This document shows positions 50,701-61,954 of a stretch of 64,000 nucleotides of DNA, piece after piece. The stretch comes from Castanea sativa (lineage: Eukaryota > Streptophyta > Magnoliopsida > Fagales > Fagaceae), in NCBI RefSeq assembly GCF_040712315.1, contig NC_134013.1:82094001-82158000 (forward strand), read 5' to 3'. The position numbers and the translations under genes are program-made. A model generated the notes under the pieces. The model saw only the letters and a list, made by a program, of their open reading frames with translations, had not been told where the DNA came from and ran no database searches. The stretch's first letter is position 1, and each line of letters begins with the position of its first letter.

Positions 50701-51662
50701 TGACAGTGCTCGAAATGCAATTAATAGTATAAACAACATGGAGAGTAGCTCCACCCCAAAATGGAGTAGGAACTTTGACAGAGAGAAGAAGAGTGAACAG
50801 TGTCAAGAATATGACGAAATTTTTGTTCGACTCGACCATTTTGTTGAGAGGTACTTGGACAAGTTAGTTGATGTATAGTACCATAGGAATGCAACAAAAC
50901 TTGAAAAACATATTGAGTATATTCAAAAATATTATCAGTTCGAAAAATCTTGATATGTTTGGAGAATTGTGTTTCAACCATTTTTGCAAAGTTACTGTAG
51001 ATTGGTAAAATTTCAGAACGAGATTTTATAGGAAAAATCCAACTATAACAAGAATAATAATCAATAAAAACGAAATATTGAGATCCACCAATACTAGCAA
51101 CAGGAGAAGGTCCCTAAACATCAAAATGAATTAACTCAAAATTACTATTAGAGATAAATTCACTATTATTGAAAGGTAAAACTGGTTGTTTTCCTAACTA
51201 GCATGAAAGACAATCATAATTGTCTTTGAACACATAACTTAATAGACCATTAGAAGCAAACTGTTGTACCCGAGAAGAGGGTGCATGACGAGAATGAGAA
51301 TGCCAAAGTGAGGTGTAATGTGATTGCAACAAGCAGAATCAAAAAGCCAAGTGTGAGCTATGATGCACGGACACGCCGATACAGCAATTTTAGAAAAATA
51401 AGGACACGACACGGTGTGGACACGACAATTAAATAATTAATTAAAATATTATATTTAGGCATATTTTTTTAATATTTTTAGACAAAATACGTTTATGTCT
51501 AGAATTTAAATTATGTAAAAATTACAAATAAATAAACTAACACCCAAAATAGTACAATAATGCACATAAAATATTTAGAGTACAAACCAAAAGTTTAAAT
51601 AGTCTATATTCAACACCAAACTAAAAACATAAAAGGAAAACAAGCTTTAAACTTTTGGGATT

Positions 51663-51724
<62 letters not shown>

Positions 51725-54700
51725 AGAGAGGGATTAAGAAAAAAAAAAAAGCTATAACTTAAGTGATATAATTTTGCTAAGTCACTAACAATACACTAAG
51801 TCACTATCTTTTTATATCATGGGCTAAGTCACTGTCTTTTTGGGGCTAACAGTGACTTAGCCCCAAAAAGTCACTAACAATATACACGCGTTATCTAAAA
51901 GATAGCATATTTGAAAGAAAGAAGAAGGAAAAAAAAAAACAGAGGGAGAGAGGAGAAGAGGTCAGACTCGGACCTGTCCACGCCGAGAGAGAGAGAGAGA
52001 TCGGAAGGGATAGAGGGCACGACGTCGACGGCGACTGTCTATGGAGCTCGCTGACTCACCAATTGGCCCGATCTAGCACTAGCGACTGTCTATGGGTTTC
52101 AACTTTCACCGGCAATTGTCAAAGTCGGTGATTTTCTCTTTTTTTTTTCATTGCTAGCGTGTCTACTGTGTCAGAGAAGCGGGGAAAAAAGAAAAAAGAA
52201 AAAAGAAAAAAAGGGACACCGCTTGGATACCAGAGTCTGACGAGTTGTGCCGGTATTCGTGTCTAACACGTGTCACGTATCGGACACCAGTACGTCGCCA
52301 AAAATGGTGTGTCGGTGCAACCTAGAGTGTGAGATTTACCAGGTAAAACTGAGAGAGCAGTGGAAAGAGATGCATTACCAGCCATACGAACAGCCTAAGC
52401 TATGATGTCCTGTAGTTCAGTAGGGGAGAGGTTGATAATGGATCTAGAAGATTGGGACTCAGCTGAAATGGAAGGCATCGGCAGAGTAGACTCAGTATTA
52501 GCAACAGCAACAGTAGATTTGTTGCAACAGTAACAAGTCTCAAAAGTGTGGCCAAGACACTTGTAATAGTTGCAAAACTTTTTGTTGGTTTGCTTACAAC
52601 GATTGCTAGAGCCAGAGGAATCAAACCCTAATTGCGAAGGTTGCACTATGGGTGGAGTAGAAGGAGCAATTGCCAGAACATTAAGCTTATTTAGGGCTTG
52701 AAGGGTTGCAAGACGAGCTTCTTCTCCAACCAACTCGTTTACAACAGTATCAAGAGAGGGAGGAGGACTGCGATTAAGAATTTAACCTCGGATGGGCTCA
52801 TAGTCCTTGTGAAGTGACATCAGGAATTCATAGAGACGAAATTCATCTCTAACGGTGGCATATTGCTGAGCATCCTTTGAGCATGCCCAAGTTGGATCAA
52901 AAAGGTCAATTTGGTCCCAAATGAAGCGAAGCTAATCATAATAGTCATTTATGGATTGCCCTAGTTCTTGCCTGAGTTGATGCAATTCAACCACTAACTA
53001 ATATTTCATGGATCCGTGACTAGTGGAGTATCTTTTGGCCAACATATCCCATGCAGATTTTTACATCATCAAAGCTGCCCAACAAATTGGAGATGAAGGA
53101 AATGGAAGTGTTCCGAATCCATGTGAGGATCATGTGGTTGTGACTATCCTATTCAATCATACAACTGAGGAAGTCAGCATCTTCTTCACTTGCCCCTTGA
53201 TAGGAATAGTGATTGCACCAGTACAATATTACCAGAGCATGCGGCCCTTAAGAAAACTGCGCATAGCTTGAGACCAAGATAAGTAATTCTTATTCTCCTC
53301 CAATATAGTATTAATGGGGGAAGGATGAAAAATATCCTTTTTATCCATTTAGAGACATAATATGCAAAAACAGACTGCAAAAATGAAATCTACGCAAAGA
53401 ACTGGGTAAGGAGAACCTAAACTGCAAAAAGTCAACTCTGGAGAAAAGTCAACGGTTCAGTCAAAGTCAACGGTCCCCTCAGTCAACGGTCAAAGGTGAT
53501 GATGTCAGCAAGATGACGTGGTGCAGACATCAACAGATGACTGGATGCTGACGTAAACTAGGGCTGACGTGGCACTGCTGACCTCATGGGTGACGTCAGC
53601 CTGGAGCAGTTGAATGTGCGTGGGGCGCTTAAGCTGCAACCTAGATCCTTTGAGCGGCGCATGCAGTCTCCGATGGCTTTGAGGCTTCCACGAGTGTGTA
53701 GATCGGCACAAAACGATCTTAGTGGTACCTGCAGAAAATTAATCGGAGCAATATTCGCAGTGGTGATGAAAAGAGCAGTGGTCTTTGCAGTGTGGAACTC
53801 CTCAACGGCGGTAGCTGCAAGTTCAAAACCCAAGGACAATAGCTTGAAGACGTAGGAGGTTCAACAGCGAAAGGCTGCGGTGGTTGCTGTGATAGCGGAA
53901 GCGATATTAAGAATAGAGTAACACCAATAAAAACAAGACTGCTAAGAAAAGGTCAAAGCAATGACTCTGATACCTCGTTAGAAATACCAAATTCAATAGT
54001 ATTGTATTCACAGTAAAAGAATATACATGAGTGCCTTTATATAGGAGGCAGATGTGTGCAGTACAAGTAAGAGTGTAGTACAAGTGTGTGCTATACAAGT
54101 AATTTAAGTGGGCCTAAAGCCCACAACACTAAAACACATTAACACTCCAAGTGAACCCACACATGAAAAATCAATAACCAAGGATCATCAGAGGCATCAA
54201 TCTAGATTATTTTGTGTCTAGATCACAATAACATCTTTATAAAAAAAATTTATAGCAAACATTCATAGATGCAAAGATCTAGTAATATAATCTACCTAAT
54301 CAATGACTACGATGCCCCTTTAGGACTGACTTTTAAAGTGATGTTCCAAAGTAGAAGGGCTACAAGAAGCATATTTAGCAAGCCTAAATACATGTGATGC
54401 AATTCTAAATATGAATGAGAAAAAAAAAACTATTATTTTCCTCTTAAGCCCATTCTTTTTTTTTCTCTCATTCATATTCAGTTTCGCATCACATGTATTT
54501 AGGCTTGCTACATATGTCATTGCTCTAGAATTAGTTAGTTCAAACAAAAAAAGGAAAATCATATAGCTAGTTCAAGCTATCAAATTAGCAAGAACACCCA
54601 AACTCAATCCCTTATTGAAAGGGAGCGAAAAACCACAAAAGTTCGCTAACAATTCTTTCATTTCTCAAGAACAAGTTGCCATTTCAAGTTTTCAACTACA

Positions 54701-57700
54701 GAAAACTCTTAAATAAGACAACATGATGCTGCTCTAGCTAAAACGAGATCATAACCACTAATTCAAGTCTAACTAACGATCTACATCTGTGCAACTATCT
54801 GTCCTGCAGTTGCAGACTCAAACACGTACATATAGCATGCATTAAAACATGGATACATTATGCAAATGTGCACACAAACATGCATGCAAACACACATGTT
54901 TACGTAATGTTAGTATACTTTTATATATATTTAGATACATCTACGTACATATTAGCCAAGGAAAATGTAAAGAAAAAAATTATAACAAACTTCCTATGAA
55001 TATATCCCCTAGGTACGCATTTGTTTGCATTTATTGGCCTCAAAATGTTTTTGAAGTGGAGGCCTTTTACAATTAAGTTTGAAAAGATTGTTTGTCAACC
55101 TAGAGCAAAAGGTAATTTTGGATCCATTTATTTGACAAGAACCTCGTTATGTATAAGTGAAAATTTGACACTCTTTATACGACCTAAATCTAGCAATATT
55201 TTCCTCATATTAGGAAAAGCTTTACGTCACAGCTACATTGACAAACTTTCTAATTTCAAGAGGTGAATATAGCAATTTCAAATTGTACAAAAGTTTTCTC
55301 CATACCAACTTGGAGGAATTTCCTTTAATCCATTACATGGTGATTCATAAAACTATCACACACTTTATTTAAATAAGTCACACAACTCATTTAATAAGTC
55401 ATGTGACTAAAAGTATATGTGGATGGTTTTATTAATTGCCATGTCGTGGGTTAGAGGAAAACTTTTTCCTTTCAATTGAAGATCCCCTTGAGTTCTTAGA
55501 GTAACTACACCAAAAAGTTTATAAAATCATATCCATTCACTTTGAATGAATGGATTGAATTTTGATACATTATCAATAATTTAAATGGATACCATAGTGG
55601 AATAGTTAAAGTTTATTTAAACTTTTGATGATGTGTCAAAATCCAATCTTTTAAAATGAATGGATAAGATTTTAGGAACTCCAAGGTGGAGTCACATGGG
55701 AACTCTGGAGGATTTCAACTCAACCCTAGTAGTTTCACCGAAACTAGTTGTAAACACATTAAGACAACATCTAACATAACATCAACAATAAGGCGAGATG
55801 TAAGATTGGTAACTAACCAGTACGATCAACTTATCCTTGTTGGTCTCCGATGGGGGCCTGACATCAACTGGCATAGCTTCTGGTAACCTCAGTAGTGGCA
55901 GCATTGGAAACATATCGAATGCATTGATACAACTGGGAAATGCAAAGCCACCATCAAACGTGTGCATTGACAATCCATACTCAAAAGAAATCCTGCCCTC
56001 GGCTGAGAGCCTCCGCAATGCCATCTCTCGCTCTATCATAAGCTCCCTCCTCACCTCTGCTTCGAGCAGTCTACGCCGGGTTATCTCGGCTGCAATTATT
56101 TCCTCTCTAATCTGCGCCTTCTCCAACTCACGTTGTACTATTGCTTCCTGGGTGTCATTAGGGATTTGAATTTGCTCCAAGTTTGGTCTCGGACTGGTGG
56201 TTGAAAATCCAGCTGATACTGATATAGGATTTGTTAAAAAAATTCAGTCAATTACATTAAGGAGAAAGTTGTGCTCTGTTTGCTAAGAAAGTTATGCTTT
56301 CAGTACGTGATTGGGCCTAATCAAAATTTCATAAATTTCCTTTCATTTCTTTTTCCTTGGTTTTCTTAGCAAACAAACAGATGAGACAAGCAGTGGTGAC
56401 GCCACGTGCAACTCAGGGTGTTCCCAAGAACACCATGACCTGAAAAAAAAAACAAAACAAAACAAAACAAAAAAAAACCTGAAGAAAAAAAAAAATTACA
56501 AAATTTTTTATATTTGCTCTGTATTAGGAACACCCTCAATCACAAAATTAGGAACACCCTCAATTTAAAAAAAATTTATTTGTTATACTTTCAAGCAAAA
56601 AAAAAGAAAGAAAGCCCAAAAATAAATATGAACTAAAATTTGAAGAAAAAAAAATTGTAACAGAGCGCTTGGCAACTCGGCAAGCAAGCCCAACAGATTA
56701 CAGGTAGCAATCCCACGGATTCTCAACCAAAAAAAAAAAAAAAAACCAAAACCCAATACAGAGCTGCAGAGCAAATCAAATCAAAAATCACTTCTAAATC
56801 AGAAATCCCTAAAGGCCTAAAGTAAACCTAAAGAGTAAAGACAGAGCAAGCAACGCCTCAGTCCCTCAGAGCAACGCCTCAGGCTCAAGCCAACTGGCAA
56901 CAAACGGAGTCATGGAGATCGAATAGGTCACGTCGTTTGCAGCTTGCTCATCGTCGAAGATCGGTCTAGTCTAGATCATCATCGTCGCTCGGCTCGCTCG
57001 CCACTACCCTCATCGGAGATCGCTCGTTGCCTCGTCATTGCCTCAGAGGCCTCAGCCTTCAGGCCTCCCTGCTCGGCTGCTCCGGTGTGGCGGTGCTCCC
57101 TCCCTCAAGGTATTTTATTTTACTAAACTAACTTCTCTCTCTTTTTCTCTCTCTCTCTCTCTCTATTTGAATCACTGAAATGAAAATTATGAGTCTCTCT
57201 CTGTCTTTATTCTTTAAGTCTAATTTTAATACTTTGTCTTTATCTGATTTTGTGATTGGGCCGCTGAACTGCAGAAGCTTTAACTTTATCTTTATTAATA
57301 TTTGGCTGTTTTTTGATTTTTTGAATTTGGCTTTATCTTAATATCTTGTCAGTTGGTGTTGGTGGGTGTTGTTGGTGTGTGTGTGTTTGTGTTTGTGTTG
57401 GTGAGATATTAAATTATTAATTGTTTTTTTTGTAATGTGTATTGTGATTTGTGATTGTGAAATTTTCTGATTGGCAGCTAGCTCTTGTGATTGGGGAAAT
57501 TTTCTTGAGGCTTGACTGGCTTGTCTATTGAGTAGGGTGGGGGTGGATGAACACATAGGGCCGGGTAAACAATAATTAAATCGGTGTAATGTGCACATCA
57601 GCCCATGGGATATGTAATGTGCACATCAGCCCATGGGATATGTAATGTGCACATGGCTGGCTCTTTTAGTATAGTGTGCACATAGATGTGTGCTAGTGCA

Positions 57701-59064
57701 ACTAATAAACAATAATTTAATTAACCAATAATTAATTGAGAAAAGCAACTAATAAATAATAATTAATAATTTAATTAACCAATACATTATAAAAGACAAA
57801 CAAATTAAATTATGTTAGGCTAAACAACAATTAATAATTTAATAATTAATGAAATAATAATACAACAAATTATAGTTTATAAAACACAAACAAATTAATG
57901 AAACAACTAAACAATAATAATTAATAATTTTATTACTATTTCAAATGAACTTATAGTTTATTGTATAGGTACCTTTGTTCATTTCTTTTCTTTTCATTTT
58001 TTTTTCCTTCTAAGGTTTTTCAGTGTACAGAATGCAAATTTGTTTTGGTTTTAAGAATATTTTTTTTTAAGCACAAACTTCATGCCGGCCAAATTTTGAA
58101 TTTCAGCCGGTATTTTCCGAAACACAGACCGAAATAACCCGAATTTTTTCAAAGTAGAATAGGAACACCCTAGAAAAAATTCTTGGAGTCCCCACTGGAA
58201 ACAAACATTATACATACACATGTATATAAGAGAAAACAAAAAACAGATCATTTTATAGGAAAAAGGTTCTCTTAAAGCTTTATAAAATTAGCTAAAAATA
58301 AAATCATTCAATTAAAGTTATGCTCTGTTGGCTAAAAAGTAATGCTTTTTCAGTAATTGGACCTCATCTAAATTTCAGGTATTTAAGTTCCTTTATTTTC
58401 CGAGGTTTCCTTAGCAACCAAACGGAAAGAGAGAAGCACTTGATAAATTTTTCATAATAAACAAAAAATTAAAAAATTAAAAAAAAAAAACAGTTCCATT
58501 CACAGGGAAAAGCTATTCTCTGAAGCATTATACATACACATATAAGAGAAAACAAAAAACAGATCATTTTATAGGAAAAAGGTTCTCTTAAAGCTTTATA
58601 AAATTAGCTAAAAATAAAATCATTCAATTAAAGTTATGCTCTGTTAGCTAAAAAGTAATGCTTTTTCAGTAATTGGACCTCATCTAAATTTCAGGTATTT
58701 AAGTTCCTTTATTTTTCGAGGTTTTCTTAGCAACCAAACGGAAAGAGAGAAGCACTTGATAAATTTTTCATAATAAACAAAAAATAAAAATAAATAAACA
58801 GTTCCATTCACAGGGAAAAGCTATTCTCTGAAGCTTAAACTTGGAAAAACATTCTTTTTATTATTATTATTTTTTGGATATTGAAATATAAAACAGAAAA
58901 AAAAAAAAAAAAAGATAAAAAGATAAAAGGTACAGAGGAACATATAAAGAAAAGAGGAGACCTCTCAAAGCTTGTTTGGAGACGTAGTTGGAGGTGGAAG
59001 GAGCAGTGGGATGCGGTGGTGGTGGTGGTGGTCGGTCATCAACAGCTCTAAACTTGAACTCCAT
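37667..59064 (-). CDS. U1-type zinc-finger protein, copy B: rearranged, probable 5' part of a zinc-finger/eIFiso4G chimera
   Basis: Exon 1 is 59064-58962 (residues 1-34) and exon 2 is 56218-55818 (35-168). Both are nearly identical to copy A: two changes in exon 1 and about seven in exon 2. Exon 3 is 38056-37667. Its first 92 codons match copy A (five changes) and contain finger 1 intact (C-x2-C-x12-H-x5-H at 208-230). After TTMPSK it departs from A and continues QNPNDIQEATTQQREL-DMFPELVASDVEP...KNKM, then an ATG|GTCAGT donor in phase 0. That tail resembles exon 2 of the same gene family (QNPNDTREAIVQREL...DMFP...NKDK) with the helical middle deleted. The second finger and the original C-terminus are lost. 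If the donor is unused, translation stops nine codons later. If spliced to 36074, the frame continues into MIF4G-MA3 for 743 residues in all. Intron 1 holds a hAT element and a tandem duplication; intron 2 is about 17.8 kb and holds a full copia element. Confidence 0.78.
38402..39464. mobile_element. Harbinger-like non-autonomous element, specific to copy B
   Basis: The left end is TAA followed by GAGCATCAACATTG, like the other two elements of this type. Near the right end is a palindrome, GAGCTACAGTGCGGTTCTA...TAGAACTGCACTGTAGCTC (about 39365-39406). The middle is a mix of AAACCAC-rich and GC-rich blocks. The right terminus (...tttgagcattc) is not a clean inverted copy, so the boundary is approximate. 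Copy A has a different short insert at this place. Frames inside (for example 39032-39337) come from repeated gagaaggaaaaa motifs. Confidence 0.6.
40806..41690 (-). mobile_element. L1 LINE 3' fragment (zf-RVT region), copy B
   Basis: The minus-strand frame 41576-40971 contains FYHLLVGHHEQFFSWKSIWK, PSRVAFFVWTAA, CYMCKCKSETVDHLFLHCP and WCIWKERNSRCFED: the zf-RVT domain of plant L1 elements (C-x2-C...H-x4-H-x-C). The 3' end has an A-tail (T run at 40812-40823 on the plus strand). Most of it is absent from copy A, where only a short remnant (19430-19690) exists. Confidence 0.8.
41690..43860 (-). mobile_element. Decayed RTE-type LINE, copy B
   Basis: Collinear with 19690-22150 of copy A but without the hAT insert. 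The endonuclease-like segment (NTWFKKRESHLIIFKNAT) is read at about 43380-43470 on the minus strand. It carries a private 341-bp solo LTR at 42912-43252. Confidence 0.7.
42912..43252. mobile_element. Solo LTR (341 bp) with AACCT duplication
   Basis: Begins TGTTGGGCTT and ends TTCCCTACA, flanked by AACCT on both sides (42907-42911 and 43253-43257). The uninterrupted sequence is in copy A near 21560. It contains a (GACCC)n run and sequence resembling a copia-type LTR 3' part (gcaactccgtggacgtaagc...). A solo LTR arises when the two LTRs of an element recombine. Confidence 0.85.
45099..45462. mobile_element. Probable solo LTR or LTR fragment, specific to copy B
   Basis: Inserted within the CA/TG-rich microsatellite that is uninterrupted in copy A (about 23390-23440). 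It begins TGATGCGGGAGACGC and has a tttataaacaattt TATA-like box and polyadenylation-like sequence. Terminal CA and target duplication are blurred by the flanking dinucleotide repeat. Confidence 0.5.
45503..46861. mobile_element. Solo-LTR-like insertion (1.36 kb), specific to copy B
   Basis: Starts TGTTGAGA and ends TCTCACAACA, the short inverted TG...CA ends of an LTR. Near 46308 is a strong TATA box (gctataaaagg), with A-rich sequence and a downstream region like R-U5. Copy A has continuous sequence here (about 23473). A 5-bp target duplication is not evident. The frames inside do not look like genes. Confidence 0.65.
48738..54144 (-). mobile_element. Full-length but inactive Ty1/copia retrotransposon
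   Basis: LTRs are at 48738-48909 and 53976-54144 (172 and 169 bp), with about 13 substitutions and two small gaps between them. Flanks are TTCCA and CTCCA, while copy A has a single CTCCA. On the minus strand the primer-binding site GGTATCAGAGTC follows the 5' LTR (about 53965-53975) and the polypurine tract TTTGAGGGGGC precedes the 3' LTR (48910-48920). Coding order is copia: gag with a zinc knuckle in which one Cys is Tyr (about 52550); integrase (HQLTCPSTSQQNGRVE, about 50870); reverse transcriptase (TDVKNAFLNGDL and YVDDVIITGDD, 50224-49690); RNase H (SNIEAKYHALADTTFELLWL, about 49230). Stops and frameshifts break all of these. It sits in intron 2 of zinc-finger gene B and carries a nested hAT-like element. 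Confidence 0.93.
51358..52325. mobile_element. hAT-like non-autonomous element nested in the copia element
   Basis: An exact 8-bp duplication AGTGTGAG flanks it (51350-51357 and 52326-52333). Ends are CTATGATGCACGGACACG and, as reverse complement of the right, CTAGGTTGCACCGACACAC. They resemble the ends of the element at 19878-20481, so both belong to one family. The interior has an (AT)n tract (about 51677-51718) and no transposase. It separates gag from integrase of the host copia element. Confidence 0.85.
56391..58197. mobile_element. hAT-type element (1.8 kb) in intron 1 of zinc-finger gene B
   Basis: Ends are CAGTGGTGACGCCA and (reverse complement of the right) CAGTGGGGACTCC, flanked by GAGACAAG and GAAACAAA, an 8-bp duplication with two mismatches. 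The empty site is in copy A (about 27690). The left part has a GC-rich block (56840-57110); the right part is AT-rich with a short tandem repeat at 57585-57655 (tgtaatgtgcacatcagccc). No transposase frame remains. Confidence 0.85.
58206..58833. repeat. About 310-bp tandem duplication in intron 1 of zinc-finger gene B
   Basis: 58206-58525 and 58526-58833 are consecutive near-identical copies starting cattatacatacacat and ending ctattctctgaag. Copy A has a single unit (about 27700-28040). Confidence 0.9.
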
Positions 59065-59269
59065 CACAGACACAGATCGAGAGAGAGAGAATTTGAAATT
59101 TTGAGTGTGTGGGTAGTACTGGAATCAATGAAGGATGGGACTGTGAGTAGTGGAGTAGGGAAGATAAAGTAGGCGCGTGACTGGAGATGCCAAGGATGTG
59201 CGTATCGGTATCTCCGTACATATGTATGAAATAGTGTCGTGTCGGAAGTCAAATCTGTACTCTTGCACT

Positions 59270-59950
59270 CAGGGACGGAGTTAAGACTTAAAACTAAGGG
59301 TAAAAGTATAAACAAATTTTTTTTTTGAAACTCCAAGTAAGCATTTATTTAGAAGAGAAATGTTATGTCCACAATATTTTCACTATATTTTCACAATAAA
59401 TCATAAGTGATAGGTTATTATTGGTTGTTATGAGTGAGCAAAAAAGTAATTTAAGTTGTGGATTCAAATTAGAACCAATAATAATTTACCGCATGTGATT
59501 TGTTGTGAAAATGTTGTAGACGTAGCATTTCTCAATTTAGAAAGTTAAGTTTTTTTTTTTTTTACATTTTTTTTGGTGTCTTGTGTGTTGTCAAATGTGT
59601 GTGGGTGTTCACTTGGACTAGTTTAAATTGGCTTATGAATTTTTTATTTTATTTTTTTTTTTGTTTGTGACTTGTGTGAGTTTGTTTTGGGATGTTGTTT
59701 GGGGTTAAGTTTGTTATTGGTAAATTTTGTTGTTAAGCTTATTAAATTTATTTCAAATTTTAGATCAATAAAATTTGTTATAGCCTTTAAAAATATCAAT
59801 AATATTGTTGAGAGGGCAAAGTGCAAATTTATTGAAACAAATTGCTAAAATTAATACACACGCATATATATATATATACACACTAAAAAAAATTTGAAAA
59901 AATTTAGGGGGGCCACTGCCTCCCTTAGTCCAACTATAGTTCCGTCACTG
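59270..59950. mobile_element. hAT-type element in the promoter of zinc-finger gene B
   Basis: Ends are CAGGGACGGAGTTAAG and (reverse complement of the right) CAGTGACGGAAC, flanked by CTTGCACT (59262-59269) and CTTGTACT (59951-59958). Copy A has an empty site near 28545. The interior is 681 bp, AT-rich, without a transposase. It begins about 205 bp upstream of the start codon at 59064. Confidence 0.85.
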
Positions 59951-60050
59951 CTTGTACTTGTGTGTGAGTGTCCCAACTCCCAACCCGGGAACTAGTGAGA
60001 GTACTAGTGAGAGTTCTAGTGGTGAGTCTACACCGCAGAGAAATTCCACT

Positions 60051-61918
60051 GGGCGTTTGGTTACGTGGTTTAATAATATGTTCTCACTTTTAAATAATAC
60101 TAGTTGCGGACTCACGTTGTGCGTGATTATTTTTTAAGGTTATTTTATTATTATTATTATTATTATTATTTTGTAATTTGAACTAATTTAATGAAAATTA
60201 ATGTATTTTATAATCATATTTATCATAAAATAATTTTTTATTATTGTAGAATTGTTTTTGTTTAAAATTTGGAATCTTAATTTTACCATAGTCGGTTGAC
60301 TAATTTTTACATCTCTAAATCAATTAAACATGTTTTACATGCTATATTTAAACCTTCTTTTCCATAAGGGATGAAATAATGTGGGTAATATGTTTTCTAT
60401 GGAAGCTAAAAAAATTAAAATTCACCTTGTCTTGATGTTTTCTAAAAACTAAATTTGTTGATTCTCTTTCAATAATTGTGAAAATTCCAATCAATAATTT
60501 AGAAGATTCATGTTACATGTTCATGCTTTGATTGTATAATTGTATGATTGATTTGAGTTGTAATTTATAAGTTGAATATGGTGGTGTATATCCTAGAGGA
60601 CCTAACTCTGTTGTTTAGGAAAATGAATAAAGTGTTGTGTGTGATTTATAAAGTAGCGACGGTTGTAGTAATTAAAATTGGTTTTTCATTATCTTTTAAG
60701 TAAATAAAAACCTTACATATACTTTTTTTTTTTTCAAAAAAACCTTTACATATTTTTTTAATGTGAATCTTTACACATACCTTAATTAGTAAACTCTATA
60801 CATTTCATTTTCTTAGATGCATAAAAAAAGACATTAATTCCATAACAATAGTGACTAATTAGTTTTTTCATGATCTCATTTATAACGTTTCTTACTATTA
60901 TCATATTTTATTGGCTGGTGATTTTCATAATAGAGGCATTAAATGAGTGTTAAATTCGTAGAACTTTTCATTAGATTTTAAAAGTCGTGGTGTATGAAGA
61001 ATATAAGTATTTAAGGAATTTTTTATATAATTTATTATTTATAAGTAATGTTAAATGAAATGTCAAAAAAAGGATTTTGAAATTTTTCATTTTTATTTCT
61101 TATATATTTCTATTATTACTGAAGAACGTCTTCCTTTTTAGTTTTGATAATAAATATGATTTTCTAGATTAGAGTTTGATTAGTTTCAAGTTTAAATTTT
61201 GTATGATTGTATTTAATTGTTGATAATATGATTTAATTAAGTGAATTTAACGATTTATTTATTTGCATTGTAAAGTTTTTAATAGCATTCGTGAGGCCAT
61301 TTTAATTAATTTTTTCTCCTTTAGCCATCAGCCTCTTTGTTTTCTAATTAACAATTACTAATTTATTTATTTAATTGACATTTGATTTCTTTTACTACTC
61401 TCTCTTCATTAACATCCTATTGTTTCCCCAAATTTGATGATAATTCTAATGTACTAAATATGCATATTGTATCATTTATTTTTATTTTATTCCATTTTGC
61501 TGCTGTGAGGATACTTCCCCAATTAATCGGATTTATCCGCTTTGGGGAGCCAGTCCCTCACGGTTTATCGGCTCAAGCGACGAAGGAGCGTACGGATCTT
61601 CACCCTCTGGGGGCTTTACACCGCAGTCCCACATCGGCAAGAGTTCCCTCCCACACATGGTTTATAAGCTTCTAGAGCGACCATGTGTGTACCACCACTA
61701 CACATGTGTGGGAGGGAACTCTTGCCGATGTGGGACTGCGGTGTAAAGCCCCCAGAGGGTGAAGATCCGTACGCTCCTTCGTCGCTTGAGCCGATAAACC
61801 GTGAGGGACTGGCTCCCCAAAGCGGATAAATCCGATTAATTGGGAAAGTATCCTCACAGCTGCCATGAAGTTAGTATATCCATAACTATTAGTTTATTTT
61901 ATGATATGCTTGGTTTGA

Positions 61919-61954
<36 letters not shown>

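Noticed and set aside
61382..61866. Two open frames with the same internal peptide on opposite strands
   Set aside because: They are mirror readings of the two arms of one inverted repeat; there is no start context, intron or homologue.
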